64,000 bases of DNA from Mycobacterium sp. HUMS_12744610 (lineage in GTDB: Bacteria > Actinomycetota > Actinomycetes > Mycobacteriales > Mycobacteriaceae), in the NCBI RefSeq assembly GCF_041206865.1, contig NZ_JBGEDP010000001.1, forward strand, positions 682,001 through 746,000. Reading direction: 5' to 3'. Below are positions 53,060 through 61,671 of the stretch, piece after piece. Within the stretch, counting starts at the first letter, position 1. The number at the start of each line of letters is the position of its first letter. A program made the position numbers and the translations under genes. Under the pieces are notes generated by a model. That model was not told where the DNA came from. It did no database searches and was given only the letters and a program-made list of their open reading frames with translations.

Positions 53060-54756
53060 CCTGGATTTTTCATCGAATGTGGAGCTCAGGGGTGTCGTTA
53101 ACGTGAAAGGTGCACTGCCGCAAGGATAATCGGAGTATTCGAGGCTCGGTTATCCAGGATGGGAGTGCACCTGTCAGATGCAGGCTACTACGGATTGGTC
53201 GAAGAATGTCCGAGTTGAGGTCCGTGGCGACGACGTGGTCGGGCACGCCGGTAACGTGATACCCCGGTTGCTGGCCGACAATCTGGGTTTGACCAGCGGT
53301 TTGTCGTCGGTGCTGTCGCGCCCAGAAGTCACCCACGACCGAGGCGCGGTGTTGCGCGATGTGGCGGTATCGATCGCCGGCGGCGCGCAGAACCTGGCCG
53401 GCACCGCGGTGCTGCGCGATCAGCACCGGTTGTTTCAGGCGGTGGCGTCGGTTCCGACGATGTGGCGGTCCCTGGGCGAGATCGACGAGCAGAGCATCAC
53501 CGAGGTCACGGCCGTGCGCAACAAGGTCCGCTCTCGGGTGTGGGAGGCGATCGAGGCCCGCCACGGTGCGATCCCGGCTTCGCAGACCTGCTATGGGGAC
53601 CTCGGGGACACGATCGTGATCCGCATCGACGCGTCGCTGATTCAGTCGCACAGCGATAAGCAGCACGCCGCAGGCAATTTCAAAGGCGGGTTTGGCTTCC
53701 ACCCGCTGTTGGCGTGGTGTGACAACACCGGCGAACTGCTGGCGGTGATCGCCCGTGCAGGCAACGCCGGCTCGAACACCGCGGCCGATCATATCGCGAT
53801 CATCGACGCCGCGATCGCGGCGATCCCGGCCAAGTGGCGCCGCAAGTTGCTGGTCACCATCGACGGCGCGGGTTCAAGCCACGCCGTCGTCGAACACCTG
53901 GAGAAACTCAATGCCCGGCCGGGGATGTCAGTGGGCTACTCGGTCGGATTCGACCTCGATGAGCGGGTCCGGGTCGCGATCGGCCAGATGCCCGATGCGG
54001 GATGGCAAGCCGCACTGGATGCCACCGGAGCGGCCCGTGACGACGCCCAGGTCGCCGAGTTGACCGGGCTGCTGCGCCACAGCACCGGAGGGGATCGGCT
54101 GGTCGGCTGGCCGGCCGGCATGCGCATCCTGGTGCGGCGCGAAGAAATCGAACACGGCACCCAGTTGTCATTGTTCGAGCAGCTGGCCGGCTACCGCTAC
54201 CAGGTCCTCGCCACCTCGACTGCCGGTGGACAACCCCAGCGACTGGAAGCCCGCCACCGCGTCCACGCCCGGGTGGAGGGCTTCATCCGCACCGGCAAAG
54301 ACACCGGCCTGGCCCGCTGGCCCTCACACTCGTTCGCCATCAACACCGCTTGGGTCACCGCCGTCGCGATCGCCATCGACCTGCTGTGCTGGATGCGACT
54401 GCTACTCCTGGACGGCCCACTGGCCAAAGCCGAACCCGCCACCCTGCGCTACCGGCTGCTGCACGCCGCGGCCCGGCTGATCAAACGATCCCGCTACCTG
54501 ATCCTGCGGATCCCCCAAACCTGGCCCTGGGCACAAGAATTCGCCGACGCCCTCAACAGGGTCCGCGCCATACCCTGACCCACAGGCCCCTATGCCCTCT
54601 CGACCCCAAGAAAGGAGTAACCACCCCCGGGATAAAGGACCCGGCGTCACCGCACGACACGCGGCGCCGCCGCCTACCCCCAGCCTCAAAACCTCGACAA
54701 AGCTGCCGCCCCGCAGACCGCCACAGCAGAACCCGGGCCACCGTGAAATTCTGAGG
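53060..54756 (+). mobile_element. IS1380-family insertion sequence, 1697 bp
   Basis: One transposase gene. The ends are imperfect inverted repeats (CCTGGATTTTTCATCG at the left; the right end reads CCTCAGAATTTCACGG on the minus strand), and it is flanked by CCAG on both sides. Length, ends and duplication fit IS1380. It interrupts the HipA-like gene. Confidence 0.82.
53178..54578 (+). CDS. IS1380-family transposase
   Basis: This 466-residue DDE transposase has first Asp in IVIRIDASLIQSHSDKQ, second Asp in LLVTIDGAGSSH, and the C-terminal block NTAWVTAVAIAIDLLCWMRL typical of IS1380. The start MQATTDWSKNVRVEV matches mycobacterial/rhodococcal members. It appears full length. Confidence 0.93.
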   Translation: MQATTDWSKNVRVEVRGDDVVGHAGNVIPRLLADNLGLTSGLSSVLSRPEVTHDRGAVLRDVAVSIAGGAQNLAGTAVLRDQHRLFQAVASVPTMWRSLGEIDEQSITEVTAVRNKVRSRVWEAIEARHGAIPASQTCYGDLGDTIVIRIDASLIQSHSDKQHAAGNFKGGFGFHPLLAWCDNTGELLAVIARAGNAGSNTAADHIAIIDAAIAAIPAKWRRKLLVTIDGAGSSHAVVEHLEKLNARPGMSVGYSVGFDLDERVRVAIGQMPDAGWQAALDATGAARDDAQVAELTGLLRHSTGGDRLVGWPAGMRILVRREEIEHGTQLSLFEQLAGYRYQVLATSTAGGQPQRLEARHRVHARVEGFIRTGKDTGLARWPSHSFAINTAWVTAVAIAIDLLCWMRLLLLDGPLAKAEPATLRYRLLHAAARLIKRSRYLILRIPQTWPWAQEFADALNRVRAIP

Positions 54757-54760
54757 CCAG
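54757..54760 (+). repeat. target duplication CCAG, right copy
   Basis: Right partner of 53056-53059, next to the element end CTGAGG. Confidence 0.75.
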
Positions 54761-55241
54761 GCTCATCGATGCCTACGTCGTTTCGGGCTTTCGATGCGTT
54801 CGCAGGATATCTCCTGTTTGACGCGTTGATCGCGCAAGGAGATCGCCACGACCGCAACTGGGCCGTCCTTGTGCCGCCGCCGGACGTATCCGAGCCTGAG
54901 GCGTTGTGCCCCTCTTTCGACCACGCAGCTAGCCTCGGCTTTACGTTGAGCGACGAACTGCGCGCCGAGCACTTACGCGACGGAACAGTGATGAAATGGG
55001 CAGAACGTGGGCACGCGAGCCGATTTGAGCATCGCAAGGGCACGCGTTGGCAGACACTCGTGGACCTGGCAGGCGACGCCATCAGACTCTGTGGACCGAG
55101 CACCCGCGACTGGCGTGAACGGATACTGTCGCTTGAACGGCGGGACCGTTGAGGACCTATTTGCTTCTGCCCCAGGGATGACGGAGACTGCGCACCGTTT
55201 CACGGTCGAACTCGTCAAGATTAATCGAGAGAGGTTGCTCG

Positions 55242-56012
55242 ATGTCCTCGCCTGAATTGCTGTTATCGCGGACGTCAATGGCCACGCGACGCTTCGCTGT
55301 CGCATGGCGGAACCGGCGGCGACGCTTAATTACGCCGGTGGCCGTACTAGACCACGGTGCCAAAGGCTATCGATTCCAGTACCTTGCGGACCTTAAGAAA
55401 TCCGTCCCCGGCTTTCGTCCATTTGTTGGGTTCCCGGATCTCGACCGCGTATACGAATCTGCCCGACTGTGGCCTTTCTTTGACCTGCGAGTGATGGATC
55501 GCAAGCGATCCGACTTCCCACAGTATGTTCGTTGGCTAGGTCTCCCGCTCGAGGTCTCGCGGCTTGACATCCTTAGCCGTAGCGGTGGAGAACAAAAAGG
55601 CGACAGCGTCTACCTCGCAGAGGCGCCGATCGTCGCGGATGACGGTGCCACCAAGACTGTTTTCTTGGCGCGCGGAACCAGCTACGCGACACGGCAATTT
55701 GGTACCGCGGCCGTTGCGAACGCACTCGCCGGAGGCAACAGGCTGACGCTGGCCGATGACGACAGCAATGAGGCGAACCCGCGGGCATTGCTGCTCACGA
55801 CGTCAGAAGGCGCAGCCATCGGATGGGTACCAGACCTCCTTGTTGACTATGCCCGACAAGTGCGAGCCGGAGGCGGCGGCGCGCAGCTGCTTCAGAACAA
55901 TGGACCCCTCGCTCCGTGGCACCTGCGAGTCCTTGTGCAAATCTCGGGTCGCATAACCCCGGGGTCGGCTGTGTTCAGCGGGGGCGTGTGGCCTCCGCTC
56001 AATTGGGTTTGA
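55242..56012 (+). CDS. HIRAN-domain protein, partner of the HipA-like kinase
   Basis: The protein has 256 residues. The middle-to-C-terminal part has the HIRAN pattern VFLARGTSYATRQFG ... NRLTLADDDSNEANPRALLL ... GAAIGWVPDLLVDYA, a DNA-end/damage-associated module. The N-terminal ~110 residues (RRLITPVAVLDHGAKGYRFQYL ... YVRWLGLPLE) recall the N-terminal subdomain that couples to HipA kinases. The ATG lies inside the end of the kinase gene (14-base overlap, GAGAGG upstream), so the two were co-translated. Base composition is lower in GC than the core genes. Function unproven. Confidence 0.65.
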   Translation: MSSPELLLSRTSMATRRFAVAWRNRRRRLITPVAVLDHGAKGYRFQYLADLKKSVPGFRPFVGFPDLDRVYESARLWPFFDLRVMDRKRSDFPQYVRWLGLPLEVSRLDILSRSGGEQKGDSVYLAEAPIVADDGATKTVFLARGTSYATRQFGTAAVANALAGGNRLTLADDDSNEANPRALLLTTSEGAAIGWVPDLLVDYARQVRAGGGGAQLLQNNGPLAPWHLRVLVQISGRITPGSAVFSGGVWPPLNWV

Positions 56013-56114
56013 GTCCTTTACACTTGATGAAGTGCGCTCCGATGCGGCCGGTTAAACAAACGGCTTCGGGACCAGCGTTGGGGATGACCTCCCGGTCTGC
56101 GCTCTAGTCGAATG

Positions 56115-56149
56115 GCCCCGGCCTCGCCAACCTGGCTTGAGGCCGGGGT
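56115..56149. terminator. strong GC hairpin, likely bidirectional terminator
   Basis: GCCCCGGCCTC pairs with GAGGCCGGGGT across a 13-base loop, in the gap between the HIRAN gene and the convergent integrase remnant. The rest of the 56013-56242 gap has no gene. Confidence 0.6.
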
Positions 56150-56346
56150 CTAACGATTGGGTCTCCCTTCCCGTGCGATTGCCAGACAGCCTTGCCGCCG
56201 CCTCGATCCCTGAGAAATGGGACGAAACAGGGCCAAACCGGATCAGCTGCGGCCCGCACGAAAAGTATCGTCGAGCGAGTCAAGCGCGGTTGCGATGTCG
56301 TCAAGCTCGTCGTCGAAGAGATCCGCGTAGGTGTGTGCGGTCACGG

Positions 56347-56354
56347 TGATTGAT
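56347..56354 (+). repeat. target duplication TGATTGAT, left copy
   Basis: It directly abuts the left end GGGTCACGTCCC of the IS256-family element and is identical to 57768-57775. Confidence 0.85.
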
Positions 56355-57767
56355 GGGTCACGTCCCGTGGAGTGGTGTAAGAGCATTCGCGTGTTCGCGT
56401 GAGGCTCTGCGGTTGTTCACTATGCCGTGAGAGCTGCTGTGGGGGCAATCGTTTCGGCGTTCTTGTCGCTGGCGTTGAGGAGGGCGAGGCTGGTTTCGGA
56501 GAGGTAGCGCTTGTCGGCGACTTGCCATTCGTCGTGGGCTTCGACAAGCACGGAGCCGGCCAGCCGGAGCAGGGCGGCGGGGTTGGGGAACACCCCGACG
56601 ACATCGGTGCGGCGTTTGATCTCCTTGTTGAGCCGCTCCAGTGGGTTGGTGGACCAGATTTTCTTCCAGTGCGCCGCCGGGAAATCGGCGAACGCGGTGA
56701 TGTCGTCGGCGGCCTGGCGCAGCATGGTCTCGACCTTGGGGAATTGCCGGCCGAGCATGCCGGCGATGGTGTCGAGCTGCTCGCGGACATGTTCAGCGTC
56801 GGGTTGGGCGAAGATGGTGCGGATCGCCGCGGCGACCATTTCCGCGGAGCCCTTGGGGATCTGGGCGAGCACGTTGCGCAGGAAATGCACCCGGCATCGT
56901 TGCCAACTGGCTCCGATCAGTACCGCGTCGATCGCGGCGCGTAGTCCAGCGTGGGCATCGGAGATGACCAGCTGCACCCCGGCCAGGCCGCGGGATTTCA
57001 GCGACCGCAAAAACGCCGTCCAGAATGCCCCGTCCTCGCTGTCGCCGACCTCGAAGCCCAGCACTTCGCGGCGCCCGTCGGCGGCCACTCCGGTGGCGAT
57101 GACCACCGCCTGGGATACCACCCGGTGATTCACGCGGGCCTTGCAGTAGGTGGCGTCGAGGAAGACGTAGGGGAAGGGTTGCTCGGCCAGGGGCCGGTCG
57201 CGGAAGGCGGCGACTTCGGTGTCGAGGTCCTTGCAGATCCGCGAGACCTCGCTTTTGGAGATCCCGGTATCAGCGCCCAGCGCCTTGACCAGATCATCGA
57301 CCTTGCGGGTGGAGGTGCCGTGCAGGTAGGCCTCCATCACCACCGCGAACAGGCATTGATCGACGCGGCGGCGGCGTTCCAGCAGTGCCGGGAAGAACGA
57401 CCCCGACCGCAACTTGGGGATGCGTAATTCCAGGTCCCCGGCGATCGTGGTCAGCGTGCGTGGGCGTGAGCCATTGCGCTGATTGGTGCGGGTCTCGGTG
57501 CGCTCGTGCGGGCCGGCGCCGATCACCGCGGTCAACTCCGCATCGATCAGCGCCTGATAGATGACCTCAGCGGCTTGAGTGACCCGCTCGCCGGCATCGG
57601 CGGTGCGTAGTGCATCGAGCACCTCCAACAAGGCAGACTGATCCAGGGCCATCGCGATGTTCCTCTCGGTAGTGATCCTTGGTCGTTTCACCACAGAGAC
57701 TCACGCGATGGCCCCTCTACATCGGCACCGACACGCCGCTACTTACACCACACCCGGGGACGTTCCC
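56355..57767 (-). mobile_element. IS256-family insertion sequence, 1413 bp (IS1245-like)
   Basis: The ends are imperfect inverted repeats: the left reads GGGTCACGTCCCGTGGAG and the right, on the minus strand, GGGAACGTCCCCGGGTG; both continue TGGTGTAAG. It is flanked by 8-base duplications. Length and the 410-residue transposase fit IS1245 of M. avium as remembered; the exact name needs a database match. Confidence 0.88.
56420..57652 (-). CDS. IS256-family transposase
   Basis: This 410-residue mutator-type DDE transposase has YVFLDATYCKARV (first Asp), LVISDAHAGLRAAI (second Asp) and WSTNPLERLNKEIKRRTDVV (the Glu and the IS256 signature). The ATG 57652 (MALDQSALLEVLDAL) is the family start. 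It appears intact. Confidence 0.94.
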   Translation of the reverse strand: MALDQSALLEVLDALRTADAGERVTQAAEVIYQALIDAELTAVIGAGPHERTETRTNQRNGSRPRTLTTIAGDLELRIPKLRSGSFFPALLERRRRVDQCLFAVVMEAYLHGTSTRKVDDLVKALGADTGISKSEVSRICKDLDTEVAAFRDRPLAEQPFPYVFLDATYCKARVNHRVVSQAVVIATGVAADGRREVLGFEVGDSEDGAFWTAFLRSLKSRGLAGVQLVISDAHAGLRAAIDAVLIGASWQRCRVHFLRNVLAQIPKGSAEMVAAAIRTIFAQPDAEHVREQLDTIAGMLGRQFPKVETMLRQAADDITAFADFPAAHWKKIWSTNPLERLNKEIKRRTDVVGVFPNPAALLRLAGSVLVEAHDEWQVADKRYLSETSLALLNASDKNAETIAPTAALTA

Positions 57768-57775
57768 TGATTGAT
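57768..57775 (+). repeat. target duplication TGATTGAT, right copy
   Basis: It directly follows the right end of the IS256-family element and is identical to 56347-56354. Confidence 0.85.
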
Positions 57776-58040
57776 GCGTGGCCCATTGCCTTTTGCAGGA
57801 GTCGCAAGTCGGCGCCGGCCCGTCGTGACAGCGATGCGTAGGTATGCAAGAGGTGTGTGGTGTCTGGGGTGGTTCAGAACGGTTGATGCCGGTGGTCATT
57901 GGTGTGTGGTGCATGAGGGTGGGATCGGCTTATGTTGTGGGACTGGGGGATCGGGAAACATTGGTGGTGGACAAATGTGGACGCACTGATGTTGGTCAGT
58001 GTGGTAGAGCGGGACAGCCGGTTCGTCGTATGGTGCGGCG

Positions 58041-58553
58041 ATGGGAACGATCAACTCGAAATCAGCGGCGCGTAGGCGGGTTCGCGAGGCGCAGCTTAGA
58101 GCGAACGAGGCACGCGTGGAGTGCGAGCGGCAAAACGTCGATGACGCGGCGTCGTTACTCGTTGAGCTGGGTCGCCTGGCGGCCGTGGAGGAGTGGGAGG
58201 CAACTCGCATCCTCGAGATTCGGGCAGAGGCAGAGCGGCGTCGGCACACGCACCGCCAGGCCGGCGGCATCGCGGTGGCTCGAATGCAGGGTCGCGGCGA
58301 ATCACTCGCGGCGATAGCGGAATTGGCTGGGGTCAAAGTCGGTAGCGTTCGGATGATGTTAAAGGCGGCGAGCGCGCACACTGGCGCGGCGGTGCAAGCA
58401 CTAGGTGAGGGCAACGGCGCGGCGGCCCCTGGCGCGGCGCCGTTGGCACTAGGTGCGAACGGCGTTACTGCGCATGACGATGGCGCGGCGGCGCAAGCAC
58501 TAGGTGCGAATGGCGCTGCGGCGCATGACGAAGGTGTCGGTGGCCGGGTTTAG
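58041..58553 (+). CDS. helix-turn-helix/coiled-coil protein with repeated tail
   Basis: The protein has 170 residues. The N-terminal ~75 residues are a charged helix (RRRVREAQLRANEARVECER, and EIRAEAERRRHTHRQAGG). A short helix-turn-helix-like segment follows: MQGRGESLAAIAELAGVKVG. The C-terminal ~55 residues repeat units like QALGANGAAAHDEG three times, mirrored as DNA repeats with GCACTAGGTG at 58384-58540. It lies 10 bases from the HNH-type gene. Not recognised as a named family; a DNA-binding role is inferred. Confidence 0.6.
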   Translation: MGTINSKSAARRRVREAQLRANEARVECERQNVDDAASLLVELGRLAAVEEWEATRILEIRAEAERRRHTHRQAGGIAVARMQGRGESLAAIAELAGVKVGSVRMMLKAASAHTGAAVQALGEGNGAAAPGAAPLALGANGVTAHDDGAAAQALGANGAAAHDEGVGGRV

Positions 58554-58562
58554 CGTGGGCGC

Positions 58563-59075
58563 GTGCGTGTTCATCTGGGGATGCCGCTGTGGGTCGATCC
58601 TGTTGTGCACGCCGACGAATGCCGGCGCTTTGACTCCGACGTGGTGCAAGGACCCGGCGCTGACGACTGCGATTTTTTCACGGGGGCTATCGGTAAAGAC
58701 GGATATGGCCGGTTCTTCATTTACCGTGGGGGTAAAGGGATTTGCGTGCGGCCGCACCGGTACGCGCTGGCGCGTCGACTCAGTGTGCTCCTTCAGCCAG
58801 ACGAGTTGGGCCTGCACGAGTGCGATAGCCCGCTGTGCGTGAAAGTCTGTGCGGCCGAGGCGACATTCCAGCATGTGGTAATCGGCACTCAGAGTGAAAA
58901 TATGCGACGAATGGCCCGGATGCGGCGCGGAGGAGGCCGCAGGTCGATTCCCAGTGATGGGTTATGGGCTCGGCGGGAGCGCTCGGTCGCGTTGCACACG
59001 GTGTTGCGGGAACGCGGCTGGGATCGGGCCGCAGTGGAGGCGGCGCGCCTCGGTGATATGCCGATGTTGTGGTGA
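58563..59075 (+). CDS. HNH/homing-endonuclease-like protein
   Basis: The protein has 170 residues. The layout fits the zinc-binding HNH_3-type family seen in phages: DDCDFFTGAIGKDGYGRF, PHRYALARRL, LHECDSPLCVKV, HVVIGTQSENMRRMARM. Two Cys pairs and His are likely metal ligands. The GTG start at 58563 is 10 bases after the preceding stop, so probably an operon. Target unknown. Confidence 0.7.
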   Translation: MRVHLGMPLWVDPVVHADECRRFDSDVVQGPGADDCDFFTGAIGKDGYGRFFIYRGGKGICVRPHRYALARRLSVLLQPDELGLHECDSPLCVKVCAAEATFQHVVIGTQSENMRRMARMRRGGGRRSIPSDGLWARRERSVALHTVLRERGWDRAAVEAARLGDMPMLW

Positions 59076-59569
59076 GGGTGTAAGCACTGTTGGTGATTTA
59101 GCCGGCGAGTACTGCCGGTCGTGCTGCGCTGCTGTGGGAACGGGGTGGATGCGATCCAGCCGATAGACGGCGGTATGCATCGCCCAGTAGACGGCGACGA
59201 TGTTGGCCCCGGGTATCACGCTGGCTAAGACGGGCCCGCACGTCGGCCGGATTGCTTCACCGTATGCGGCTGCGGCGCACTGCTCGGGGCTGGGAAGAAC
59301 CCTGGCCGGGGCGCTGTGGGCGGTGTGAGGCGACGCTTGGCGCCAACAGGGTGCTTGTCGGACTAGTTCAGTGCACTTGCGGGTCGATGCACCGTACTCA
59401 CTTCTGCCGCAGGACGAGCGGAATTGCATCTGCTGCAACATAATTGCTCGGTTGAGAGCGAGTATAGCGCCCAGTAAAGCGCGTCCCGCGGACATCGGAT
59501 CACACCTCAGAAAGGGTGCTGTCTCGACACTTACGTCTGGCGCATCATTGTCGCATCTAGTACAACAGG
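59076..59569 (+). other. gene-free stretch within the mobile region
   Basis: About 490 bases without a supported gene. A minus-strand open frame (58962-59495) overlaps the HNH-type gene and has no family pattern. The stretch includes ATCTGCTGCAACA at ~59428, repeated at ~60235. It may hold the promoter of the truncated integrase. Confidence 0.5.
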
Positions 59570-60160
59570 ATGGTGGGCGTCGAGTTGCCGGGGTCAGCAG
59601 CGCTGTCGCTGGTGTCGAAAGTGCTTCCGTTGGATCCAGAAGCCACGGTCTTCACCGCGATGCTGTCTGGCTGGGCTGATCAGCAGCGAGCCCGGGTGTG
59701 CAAGCCACCGACGGTGCAGGCGCGGGCGAGCGTGGTGCGCCGTTTCGCCGAGTTCACCGGGACGTATCCCTGGCAGTGGCAAGCAGATGACGCGGATGCG
59801 TTTTTCTCCCAACTGCTTTCCGGTGCGGAGCCAAAAGCTGACTCGACGGTACGGGGATACCAAAACGCATTGCGGTTGTTCGGCGACTTCGTTACTGACA
59901 CGCGATATGGATGGGCGTCTTTGTGCGCTGAGCGGTTCGGGCAGGCCCCGGCACAGATCCTGCATGACTGGAACACCGTGCGTCACGTCAACGAGTTTGA
60001 GGGGCGGCCGGGACGGCGCCCGCTGAGCTATGACGAGGTTCAAGAGCTCTTCGATGCCGCCGATGGCTTGGTAGATCAGGCGCGACTTCGCCACCGCAAG
60101 GGAGCGTTGTCAGCGTTGCGGGACTCGACGCTGCTGAAGACCGTCTACGCGTATGGGCTG
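59570..60160 (+). pseudogene. N-terminal part of a tyrosine recombinase, truncated
   Basis: About 197 residues remain: the SAM-like DNA-binding domain (QARASVVRRFAEFTGTYPW, DSTVRGYQNALRLFGDFV) and the first helix of the catalytic domain (GRRPLSYDEVQELFDAAD ... LLKTVYAYGL). The conserved Arg expected just after YGL is missing: at 60161 the sequence changes to LLSGAQPDAAA and stops. The catalytic domain is absent here; the break marks the likely left boundary of the next mobile element. Confidence 0.75.
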
Positions 60161-60274
60161 CTCTCCGGGGCTCAACCAGATGCAGCGGCGTGATTCTCTG
60201 AGTTTGTGCAGTTCAGAAGCTGATGTTGGGATGCTATCTGCTGCAACAGGTGTGGTGCAAGTCGACTCGCGGTT

Positions 60275-60868
60275 TCAGCGGGGCCGGCCTGGCGCGTTGA
60301 GTCGGGCCATGAGTTCGCGGTTGGTAGCGCGGGCGGCGGCGAGGTCTTCGTCGCGTTCGTCGAGTTGTTGTTGTTGGTCGAGGACCTGCTGTTCGAGATG
60401 GGTGATCCGTTGGTGGAGTGCATCGATGTCGGTTGGGGCGTCGAGCCCGGACTCGCGCCATGTTTGTTCGCCGAGTGCTTGGGAGAGCCGCTGCTCGAGT
60501 TGGCGGATGCGGGCGTTGAGCCGGGCGGCGCGTTCGTGGGCGGCGAGCAGGTCGGCCTGCAGTGAGGCTTGGGTGACCGTGGGGCCGGTGTGTTCGTCGG
60601 GGACTGGATCTGTTTGCAGCGCATGGATTTTCTCGAGTAGGTCGCGGTACCGATAGAGGAATGTGCGGTCGACTCCGGCCGCACGAGCGATCGCGGCCGC
60701 GCTGAGCCGGTCGCCGGCGGCTGCGGCTTGGTCGATCGCGGCCAGCACGCGCCGGCGTCGGCGCATCGAGTCGCCGCGACGGCCGTCGAGCATCGATCGG
60801 GTGCGTGTGCTCGACGAGACAGATTGTGCGCGTGTGTGATTCGACGTGGTGTCGGTGGTTGTGGTCAT
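60275..60868 (-). CDS. TnpC-like protein (DUF6262 type)
   Basis: The protein has 197 residues. A basic N-terminus (MRRRRRVLAAIDQAA) leads to a helix-turn-helix (LSAAAIARAAGVDRTFLYRY), then a long coiled coil (ARLNARIRQLEQRLSQALGE and HQRITHLEQQVLDQQQQLDE). It accompanies Tn554-type recombinases. The ATG overlaps the end of the recombinase fragment by 4 bases (ATGA). Confidence 0.75.
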   Translation of the reverse strand: MTTTTDTTSNHTRAQSVSSSTRTRSMLDGRRGDSMRRRRRVLAAIDQAAAAGDRLSAAAIARAAGVDRTFLYRYRDLLEKIHALQTDPVPDEHTGPTVTQASLQADLLAAHERAARLNARIRQLEQRLSQALGEQTWRESGLDAPTDIDALHQRITHLEQQVLDQQQQLDERDEDLAAARATNRELMARLNAPGRPR

Positions 60869-61530
60869 GCGGTGGCCTCCGAAGCGGGGGTTGCTGGTGC
60901 GGGTGGGGTGGCGGCGAGGGTGGGCATGCCGAGCGGGACCGTGTGGGCCGCACGATGACGACGCACGATGGCGACCGCGTCGTTGATCTGCGCTCGCTCC
61001 GTGTCGTCGAGTTCGGCGATGTCGCCTTTGATCCTGTTGATCAGTCGCCGGATTCGGGTGATCTCCTCCTCGGTGGGGGTGGCGTCGGCGCGGGCCCATT
61101 CGTCCACTCCGTCGATGGTGGCGGCCAGCCGTTCGCGGGTGCGCAGCAGGTCGTCCAGGTATGCCTGCAGGTCGGGCAGGAAGGCGATGTTGGTGCGGAA
61201 GTGATCGCAGCCGACGCAGCGGAATCGGATCGGGCAGGCACCGCCGCCGGCCTTGACGTTGGTTGGTTCGGTGCAGGTGCCGTCGGGGACGGCGACCTCG
61301 CCGATGGCGTGGCGGGCGCGCTCGGAGTCCAGCAGGGCGTGTGCGTCACGCCAGATCCGGTTGCCGTGCCGGTCGAAGCTGAGCGTGGTGACCGTGTCGA
61401 CGGCGTCGCGGCGGCGGTCCTCGCCGATGCGGTAGTAGCGGCGGGTCACCGAATAGCTTCGGTGATCGAGCAGTTCGGCCAGGACGTCGATCGGGATGCC
61501 GGCGTCGGCGTGGCGTTGGGCGTAGGAATG
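60865..61530 (-). pseudogene. C-terminal fragment of a TnpB-like tyrosine recombinase
   Basis: About 220 residues remain: SHSYAQRHADAGIPIDVLAE, LLDHRSYSVTRRYYRIGE with the catalytic Tyr. Then comes the Cys-rich tail typical of long TnpB proteins (GGACPIRFRCVGCDHF) and helices. Upstream of SHSYAQ the expected LRH is lost and the N-terminal two-thirds is missing; 61531-61671 has no recognisable coding. An ATG-type internal start at 61449 would miss the catalytic region. Confidence 0.7.
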
Positions 61531-61671
61531 GCTTGTCTCCGCAGTGGCTGTGTGCGGTCGGGTTCGTGTTGCGTTTGACGTGGCCGATTCTCGGCGTGGA
61601 GTTCGTCGCTGATCGCCGTTCGTGTGGCGATAACGCGAAACCGATTGTGATGGACGTCACTGCCGGGTCGG

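Larger units (their letters stand above)
52648..55255 (+). pseudogene. HipA-like Ser/Thr kinase gene split by an IS1380 element
   Basis: Part 1 is 52648-53059 (start GTG, VPVRWSVVAADDWAVAG, WLFKPARPERDR, GSEMARLVGVPAATVEL). Part 2 is 54761-55255 (SFRAFDAFAGYLLFDALIAQ, catalytic loop GDRHDRNW, Mg-site FDHAASLGF). Removing 53060-54756 and one CCAG joins them in frame as GSPPGSSMPTSF. A further 1-base gain near 55135 shifts the end (LSLNGGTVEDLF is in the other frame, stop 55253-55255). HipA-type kinases phosphorylate translation factors or act in phage defence. No HipB-like antitoxin is seen upstream. Confidence 0.8.
56243..57855 (-). pseudogene. tyrosine integrase C-terminal remnant split by an IS256-family element
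   Basis: On the minus strand, 57855-57768 encodes HTYASLSRRAGADLRLL and QKAMGHASI, and 56354-56243 encodes TVTAHTYADLFDDEL followed by DDIATALDSL and a stop. Removing the element and one 8-base duplication joins them in frame as GHASITVTAHTYADL, giving the box-II HxxR-like region and the catalytic Tyr of a phage-type integrase. Upstream of HTYAS the sequence reads THLL, where LRHTYAS is expected, and homology is then lost. The N-terminal part is missing. Confidence 0.75.

Noticed and set aside
58962..59495. 177-codon minus-strand frame near the HNH-type gene
   Set aside because: Overlaps the HNH-type gene antisense and shows no conserved pattern; composition is His/Arg/Pro-rich.
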